Below are positions 57,842 through 64,000 of a DNA stretch of 64,000 nt, one piece after another; the stretch's first letter is position 1; every line of letters begins with the position of its first letter. The position numbers and the translations under genes are program-made. Under the pieces are notes generated by a model. The model had not been told where the DNA came from, searched no databases, and worked only from the letters and a program-made list of their open reading frames with translations. Location: positions 192,287,739 to 192,351,738 of the forward strand of contig JASDDO010000026.1 of assembly GCA_030015575.1 (NCBI GenBank), written 5' to 3'. This DNA is from Agapanthus africanus. Its lineage: Eukaryota; Streptophyta; Magnoliopsida; Asparagales; Amaryllidaceae.

Positions 57842-58658
57842 TGATTCGTACTGTTTTGCGTGTGCGTTTTTAAAAGATTAATCAAAGAAATTTAACCACA
57901 ATCAAGAACGACGTCGCTTGGTAGCTAGCCGGTGAGTACGGGTCGGTCCACAGGGATTTTGTGTATTCTCTAATCGTTCTAACGTGTTAATTCCGATTGG
58001 TGTCGGATTAATTAAATCTAAAAACTAAAGTTTATCTAAATCTTGCTAGGGTTAGGTTTGGAAAGTCAATGTTCCTCACCGCTTTCTATGCCCATATTAA
58101 GATCTATTAGGTGTTATGGTAATTATTAATAAAGTGGATTAGTACCATCGGGAAGAAATGGTGTTCCTTTCTCTAGGTTCTTGTCCTTCCTTTCTTAATC
58201 CTTACCCTAACCTCTATGGAAAACACGCTCAACGGGTCCTTTATACTACTGTATCACCGCTACCTCATGGGATAGGGTGTCTTAAGGAGCGGTGTGTGCA
58301 TGTATGCATGGAGTCCTATAAAAACGTGTGATGGGCAAGAAAGGGGTGAGAGATCTTCATCTCTCAAGCCTTCCCCAAATCTAACCCTAACAAGTGAGGA
58401 GATTACTCGCTCATTAGGGAATTGAAAAACATGATCTATAATAACTAACTAGGATAGAGAATGAAAATCTAAACTAGGGCAGATAAGAAATTACCTAGGG
58501 CATGGAAATAAAATTTAACTAGGGCAATGAAAAGAAAACTTACTCCTAATTTTATTTGATGCTCTCTTCCTTCTTTACAGAAAATTACAGATCTGAATTT
58601 AGATAGATGAAATGAGGCACAAGAAGAGGCATCACCTCAAAAAAGGTTTTAGAGTTTC

Positions 58659-58666
58659 TATTTATA
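58659..58666 (-). promoter_or_regulatory. Probable TATA box of the N LTR
   Basis: Minus strand TATAAATA, within CTATAAATAGAAAC, a good plant TATA context. It places the double palindrome at 58794-58838 about 130-170 bp upstream, in the promoter part of the LTR. Confidence 0.6.
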
Positions 58667-58793
58667 GAACATAGAAACCCTAGAGTTACAATCGAGTCAC
58701 GTCTGCTTTTACAATTTTACCCCCTAAGAAAAAGAACTAGTCAACGCACGCCAGCAGCCTCTGACTTTTTCCACCGACACGGGCACACTATTG

Positions 58794-58838
58794 CCGCGGA
58801 TCCGCGGCCAAAAGCATGGTTTGGCCGCGGTTCCGCGG
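58794..58838 (-). repeat. Double CCGCGG palindrome, copy e (N LTR)
   Basis: CCGCGGATCCGCGG at 58794-58807 and CCGCGGTTCCGCGG at 58825-58838, with spacer CCAAAAGCATGGTTTGG. Both blocks are perfect and the spacer ends pair (CCAAA with TTTGG). TTG before and CAA after extend the fold. This is the cleanest of the six copies. Confidence 0.9.
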
Positions 58839-59252
58839 CCAAGTAATGGGCTTGTGGGCTCAATTTCTCTGGGGTTCTTTCTGGTTGCATTTATCTGTTT
58901 TCTTCACTTTTTCTTCAGAATATCTTCTGGTTCTCTTCCAGATTTCCACAGTGAATAATGTAGTGGGCTTTACCGTTCGCTTCGTGTTGAAGTCTTTGAA
59001 CCTTGCGCTGCCTTTGTACTTTGTGAAATTTTCCATTGCTCTTCGTTTATTTTCCAAATTGTAGGCTTGATCAAGATTCTTCCATTTGTCGGTCGTAGTC
59101 TCACTTTTGCATCTTCTTTTCATCATTTCACTGTTTTTGTTCTGAGAACCTGTAACCTGCAACTATGTAGTAGACATGGGTCAAAAGCACCTGTTTATTT
59201 GTAAACTGAATAAGAATGGGGAATAAAATAATGAAAAATTATGGTATGAACA

Positions 59253-59272
59253 AATACCCCCAAACTTATCTT
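59253..59272 (-). other. Polypurine tract of N
   Basis: Minus strand AAGATAAGTTTGGGGGTATT, directly before the LTR. Two similar tracts lie inside the element at about 60556-60569 and 60690-60704. Confidence 0.8.
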
Positions 59273-60745
59273 TTGCTCGTCCTCGAGCAAACTTAGTTTT
59301 ATTTTCAACAAAATCCTAATCTCACTTTCGCAGGGAATCGCGATTGCACTGAGCTCGTGCAACAAGCCGTTAAACCTCTAGGTGTCCCTAGTAGGAGGAG
59401 TGTTGTCTCCTTAGGGTTTTCAGCGGATACTACCCACAAAATCCTATCAATTCGGCCTATTGACTTTCATTTTTCAATTAGGTTTTCTAACAAGGAATTC
59501 TATTATCTTTGACTCATAAATTATCCACCTGTATTTTTCACGCTTCCTTATCATTTAACTTAAGATTATATATGTTCTGTAGACTTACTTAGCTTTAAGC
59601 ATCTTTTATGTTTTCCTTCTAGGGTTCTATCTCAACTTAGGAAATTTTATCATCTCTATTAAAGATATAAGTCCTATTTTTCATTCCTATCTCTTATCTA
59701 AACCCCAATCACATACCCCCACGTGTGTGTATATATCACCCCTACACTTTGAAATTCAAATCAAGCTATTATACTCTTGTCCATCCTCCAAAGTACTTTA
59801 GTTGGTGAATTTTTATATGAAATCGCTCACACATTCTTCATGCGACCGTTAATACTTCTTGAGGTACCAACGACCGATTACAAAATGTGTTTTCACATTA
59901 AGGCGTAATTCCTAGTCTTGTAATCCATAAGGCTTTTAGCAGTGACTCCCAAACCAGTTGGTCTAAGGCACTAGGTGATGAAGCACCCTCGCTAAATATT
60001 TTTTCTATTTATGCAGCCTTAAATAATTACAAAAACCAGTGTTCATTTTTTTATCTCTTTATTCACACTTGTATTTTTATTTTATTTTTCTTTATGCTAA
60101 GGATTTTAGACAAGAGCATTTCAAGGTCTCCTCTACTATTCCAAGTTTCAAGGTTCGTGTTTGTGCAATTTGTAGGGTATATATTTTCAAAATTTAGACT
60201 TAAGCTTAGGAATTATTTTTCAAACTTATACTTTAATAAAAATATCAATACTCTTCCCTTATCTTGACTTAGCCCAAGAAGTGAACTCGAAATTTGCCTA
60301 TTTATAAATAAACTACAAAGACATATACTTTCTACCGTTAAATTTTAAGAAAGGTTATTTTTAGGGTTTTTAATTCACTAAGTCTATGATCAAGTTGTTC
60401 TTAGCTAGTTAACCTTTTTGTCAAACTCAAGTCAATTATGGCCAAAAATGAATACTTTAATTTTTCAATTTTTTTCAATTTTTATTGGTTTAAAAATAAG
60501 TATGCAAATGCAAAAATATACACATGAATGCGAAGGAAGAAGGCTTACCGAGCATGCCCCCAAACTTAAACTTGATAGTGTCCTCACTGTCATGCTACAC
60601 CAAGAGGGTTAAAAATGTCGGCACTCCCCTGTTTATTTATTTACAATTTTTTTTGTTAAAAGAAAAATATATATATATACAACAAGGTTCCCCCCAAACT
60701 TAAGTGAAAAAGTGTTTCCACTGTTGTAAGCGTTAAAGTTCAGAG
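59273..60745 (-). other. Non-coding 3' part of N
   Basis: About 1.5 kb of AT-rich DNA without a gene. It holds two extra CCCCCAAACTTAA copies (purine tracts on the minus strand) and a short (AT)n run at about 60667-60680. Confidence 0.6.
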
Positions 60746-62882
60746 TTAGGGAGGAGAAAAAATAAAACTATACAAGGCCTTACACAGACGAAAGGTTAGC
60801 ACCAACCATTCAAAAATTCTATCATGATAATGGTAGGGTTGGTGGAAGAACGGAGTGTTGAGAAAGGTGTTAAGAAACACACGAGACCGTATGGGAAAAA
60901 GGATTGAATATGGTCTTGGTGGAGGAGAAGAATGGCGGAAAAGAGAAAGAAGTGTAGCACGAACTTGAGGGTGTAAATTGAGTGAATAAATTAGCGCAAT
61001 TTGTGATGACCGATATGTTAAAAGCGATTGTGCTAATCTATCAACCCGTCGAGAAATGGGGTCAAATCCCTCAAAATTCGCAAGAAAACATGGGTACTTC
61101 GAACTTGGTAAACCATCCATTGAAAATGGAAGCGCAACGGATTCTTGCGCGGTCGAAACGATGGAAAGGACGAAGGGGAGCGATTTAGGGATAGTCTTAT
61201 TCTCACCTAAGTAATCTGTCTCGAACACGAAGGATTCCATCAATGGTTCGAAATGACTGTAAGCAACCGAGTCTGATGGTTCAACTAACTCATCTGAAAA
61301 CTCAAAGGACTCAAACTCGGGCGGTGAGTCTTCAAAATCGTCCGAAAAAGTGAAACACTCGTAATCGTTATCGGCTGTGAGAACTGTGTCAGATTCAAAG
61401 AGGTACGCACTAGTGGCGTCCAAACTGCTGTGATTGAATAGAAATTTTTCAAGCTCACAGTCCTCTTGCATGATCTATTGCGTGGTCGGAATGATTGGAA
61501 GGATGAGGGGCGGGTGATTTAGGAAGTATAAAAGTTAAAGGTTCAGGAGAATGAATTGGAAAATCCGACTCGTCAAACAAAAATGTTTCATTCTCAATAC
61601 TATCCTCAATACTCTCCTCAATACTATCCTCATAATTCTCCTCAAAAGTTATCTCATCCATGCAATTATCATCAAAATCAAGACGCGTATGAAGTTCGGG
61701 AGAAATATTTAATTACTTGGGGTGATGAATTAGAGATAAAATTTCAGTTAAATTTACAGGTTCATCATCCAAAATATTCCCGGCGTCAATATCCTCAATC
61801 AAGTGAAAATCAATATTCTCAGACACCTCATCAAAAGCATGGATATTTATCAATTCAGGTTCTAGAGTGGAGGTGTAGATATCAAAAGGATTGGTGATGG
61901 TTTCACTCGGAAGGGACCCTTCACAATCTGGCAAATCAAGCACTACAAAGTCGCACAACTCATTAAATGTTTTATTTTCAACTAGTGAATCATTATGGAC
62001 ACCTGTTTGAAAACCAGAGTTGTAGGATTCAATTGGGTATGTCCAGGTTTGATTTGGAAGTGTGCACAGCTCACTCTCTCCACTCAAATCCTCAATCTGT
62101 CCAACCGCCTCATCATACATTTGAAAATTTGGAGCTAGTTGGAAACTAGCTACCAGTTCACTAGGTTGCATGAGGGCGGCAATGGACGCATCCAAATTCC
62201 TCATCTGACGGTTTGTTGCTGCAATGTAAGCTTCCAACGACTGTTCCAGACTAGACATGGGTTGTGAAGGGTTTTCAGTAAAAGATTCAAAGTTGTTTGG
62301 ATACGTGAAACTCCCAAATGGTTGTGTAGAAGCAATGTCTAGGGAAGGTGTGAAAGTCGGGTAGGACTGGTAGGAATTGAATGGTTGGACATGAGTAGGA
62401 TCAACATTTGGATAAAAAAGTGAATGGACTTGTTGATCCCAAGAACTGAAAGTATTGAAAGGAGTGAAAGATCGATTACGAGATTGTTCAATATGTTCAG
62501 CGATAGACATGGGTTTTGGAGTTACAACAGGACTCGAAAAAGGGGTATCAACGTAAGAAGGTGGCGAAGGATGAAATGGTTGATACACAGTTGATTGCGG
62601 AGTCCAACTGTTTCTCCTAGACGCTTCTATTCGATCTTTCAAAGAAATTTTAGGTGTGGAGGGGTCGTCCGTAATTCGACCAAAACAATTCGCGTAGGAA
62701 GCAAAGTTTGGTTCAGGATACCAAAGTTCGGCAAGAGTTTTCGAAGGTGGGGTACCCATGATGTAAGAAGGAGAAGAGAAAGAATGTGAGGTGCACGGAT
62801 TTCTTAGCGACAAGTTGCAAGTTGTTGTAAAAAAAATTTCCTTTTTTCTTTTTGTGTTTTTTTTATGTGGAGCTTTTTGCAA
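60746..62882 (-). pseudogene. Gag-position reading frame of N, broken in two places
   Basis: From 62882 the frame runs 389 codons to a TAA at 61713-61715, continues in the same frame to 61455, and then shifts by one into the frame 61471-60746 (241 codons). Joined on paper this was one protein of about 700 residues. The likely start is the Met of MGTPPSKTLAELWYPEPNFA, some 40 codons in. It is rich in Phe, Ser, Pro and Tyr at first, has a probable helix MSSLEQSLEAYIAATNRQMR in the middle, and turns strongly acidic (repeated EDSIEESIEDSIEN at about 61600-61640). No zinc knuckle, protease or enzyme motif is seen. I do not recognise it; its place suggests a gag-like role. The few breaks suggest recent activity. 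Confidence 0.6.
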
Positions 62883-63530
62883 AAAAGATTTTCGATAAAA
62901 GGCTTAGACACACGTTCAATCAATCACAAATGCACAATCAAGCCTAGATCTAGGGTCACCAAAGTCAGCTAGACAGCTCCTAACTGTTCCAAAGGGCAAG
63001 AAGTAAGACCTCAAACCGCCTCTTCACCGCCAATTGTGGCCAGGTAAGCACAAGTAGAGAAAGGAGGGATCCGCTCACGAATCACCGTGAGATGGGCCTT
63101 TTAAAATTAGCTTTCACTACCTGTCTAGCCTAGGCACCATAAAGTCAGGTTAGGATCAACGGTCGATACCTACAACTATTCCTTTGTTCTATTGAGCGCG
63201 ATGTTCTTAGGGCCGAGTCTAATCTATTTTAATTAGATTGATGGTTAATGCAATATGCCTTATGTGATTTTTGGGGTCCTGGTAAGGGTAATGAAATCCC
63301 CACTCAATCTGGATTGGTGTAGAAGCCCCTTAAAGTCAATTTAAATATGCAAATCAGAAAACACAATCAATCACTTGCAAACAATTTTTTTTAGCTCGGC
63401 GCAAAGAATCCTGCATAAAATCAATTATTGGAAAGGGGAGAGATTTTTAGCGTAAAGAATCCTGCAGGCAAATTTTACAGAGAAGATATCAGGGGGTTCA
63501 GAGAAGGAGAAAGGAAGCTTACAGCGCTTT

Positions 63531-63553
63531 TGTAGGTGATGACGTCACCTACA
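63531..63553 (-). repeat. Hairpin beside copy f
   Basis: TGTAGGTGA and TCACCTACA pair perfectly around TGACG. It lies directly next to the double palindrome, on the side away from the primer site. Confidence 0.7.
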
Positions 63554-63556
63554 GAA

Positions 63557-63601
63557 CCGCGGTTCCGCGTCCAGAAGGCGCTTTGCGCGGCGGAATCACG
63601 G
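63557..63601 (-). repeat. Double CCGCGG palindrome, copy f (N leader)
   Basis: CCGCGGTTCCGCGT at 63557-63570 and CGGCGGAATCACGG at 63588-63601, 31 bp apart, spacer CCAGAAGGCGCTTTGCG. The second block is decayed but complements the first. It lies about 260 bp after the primer site in the minus direction. Confidence 0.78.
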
Positions 63602-63858
63602 CTGACTTGTTGACTTGGACCTCCAAACTTCTTCTGTTGCTCTGTTGCGGAAATCCTCTGTTGTTCAGATCTAGGGTTTTCTGTTTTGCTCTCTGGATTT
63701 TTCTAGATCTGAACTTGTTCTTCGATCCTGCAAAATTCCAACGAAAATACCCTTCAAACAATAAAAGATGATAAATTTTTTATATTTTTTAATTTTTCAG
63801 TTTTTATGATTTTTCAATTTTATATTAACCCGAAATTATAAAAAGAAAATAACACGCC

Positions 63859-63877
63859 ATCCCCGGCAACGGCGCCA
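63859..63877 (-). other. Primer binding site of N
   Basis: Minus strand TGGCGCCGTTGCCGGGGAT, two bases from the LTR edge. This site type is common in plant Athila/Tat-group Gypsy elements. Confidence 0.85.
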
Positions 63878-63879
63878 TT

Positions 63880-64000
63880 TGATTCGTACTGTTTCGCGTG
63901 TGCGTTTTTAAAAGATTAGTCAAAGAAATTTAACCGTAATCAAGAACGGCGTCGCTTGGTAGCTAGCCGGTGAGTACGGGTCGGTCCACCGGGATTTTGT
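63880..64000 (-). repeat. 5' LTR of element N, first 121 bp in window
   Basis: It matches 57842-57962 with about five differences (for example TTTTGCG against TTTCGCG). The window ends inside it. Confidence 0.88.

Larger units (their letters stand above)
57842..59252 (-). repeat. 3' LTR of element N
   Basis: 1411 bp, plus strand TGATTCG to GAACA. The flanking 57837-57841 (GCTGT) should be its target copy. It holds a TATA box and copy e of the double palindrome. Confidence 0.85.
57842..64000 (-). mobile_element. Non-autonomous Gypsy-type LTR element N, continues past window
   Basis: TGATTCGTACTG at 57842 recurs at 63880 and the following 120 bp match, giving the 3' LTR (57842-59252) and the first part of the 5' LTR. 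On the minus strand a TGGCGCCGTTGCCGGGGAT primer site follows the 5' LTR and a purine tract precedes the 3' LTR. The 4.6 kb internal region has one broken reading frame of about 700 codons and no protease, reverse transcriptase or integrase. The primer site is like that of Athila and related Gypsy elements, which probably supply the missing proteins. Confidence 0.85.

Noticed and set aside
60667-60680. AT microsatellite as a feature of interest
   Set aside because: A short run typical of AT-rich plant DNA.
1-64000. Host protein-coding gene or endogenous virus
   Set aside because: Every long frame is explained by Copia or Gypsy polyproteins, the antisense gene of T or the N frame; no movement protein, coat protein or host domain was seen.

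Overview
This window is plant intergenic DNA made almost entirely of nested LTR retrotransposons. I see no host protein gene, rRNA or tRNA gene. The plant assignment rests on Ty1/Copia elements primed by initiator Met tRNA (TGGTATCAGAGCC-type sites), a Tat-type Ty3/Gypsy element with an extra RNase H, and a Gypsy element with a TGGCGCCGTTGCCGGGGAT-type primer site. The species cannot be told; an angiosperm with a large, repeat-rich genome is likely. I use these names: A, B, C and D are related Copia elements with about 2 kb LTRs; T is a Tat-like Gypsy; N is a non-autonomous Gypsy-type element; K is a Tekay-like LTR.

Layout. 1-10191: A (+), with decayed coding DNA between two good LTRs. 10192-10628 and 30682-31692: two pieces of an older Copia LTR, split by B. 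10629-30681: B (-), flanked by TATGT duplications and itself split in its integrase region by C (-), 15262-25459, flanked by CTTTT. 31693-33230: tandem array of about 115-125 bp monomers. 33248 to about 33880: another Copia LTR fragment. About 33880-36500: palindrome-packed 5' LTR of T. 36501-40374 and 50320-52809: gag-pol remnant of T, cut in its reverse transcriptase by D (-), 40375-50319, flanked by GCCAA. 52810-54712: covarying hairpin arrays and a second copy of the tandem array. 55519-57048: an intron-containing gene antisense to T. 57061-57841: start of K. 57842 to beyond the end: N (-).

How the parts work together. None of the elements is autonomous. Catalytic residues are lost in the integrases of B and C and in the T reverse transcriptase; A and D have no readable polyprotein; N never shows a pol. 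D has LTRs that differ at only about seven positions, yet its coding region is unreadable and carries an internally diverged tandem duplication, so it was probably copied as an already dead template by proteins made elsewhere. What is conserved is non-coding: the Copia elements have 2-3 kb leaders between primer site and gag with a fixed order of structured modules.

Main discoveries: (1) a 45-bp double palindrome, two CCGCGGNNCCGCGG-like blocks always exactly 31 bp apart start to start, found six times: about 200 bp after the primer site in all four Copia elements, and also in the LTR and the leader of the unrelated element N; (2) hairpin arrays in T whose loop is constant while the stems change with compensation; (3) a 2-kb swarm of short palindromes in the T LTR; (4) a six-exon antisense gene in T whose five GT-AG introns all preserve frame; (5) a three-copy leader motif that is uniform within each Copia element but differs between elements. 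All alignments were done by eye.
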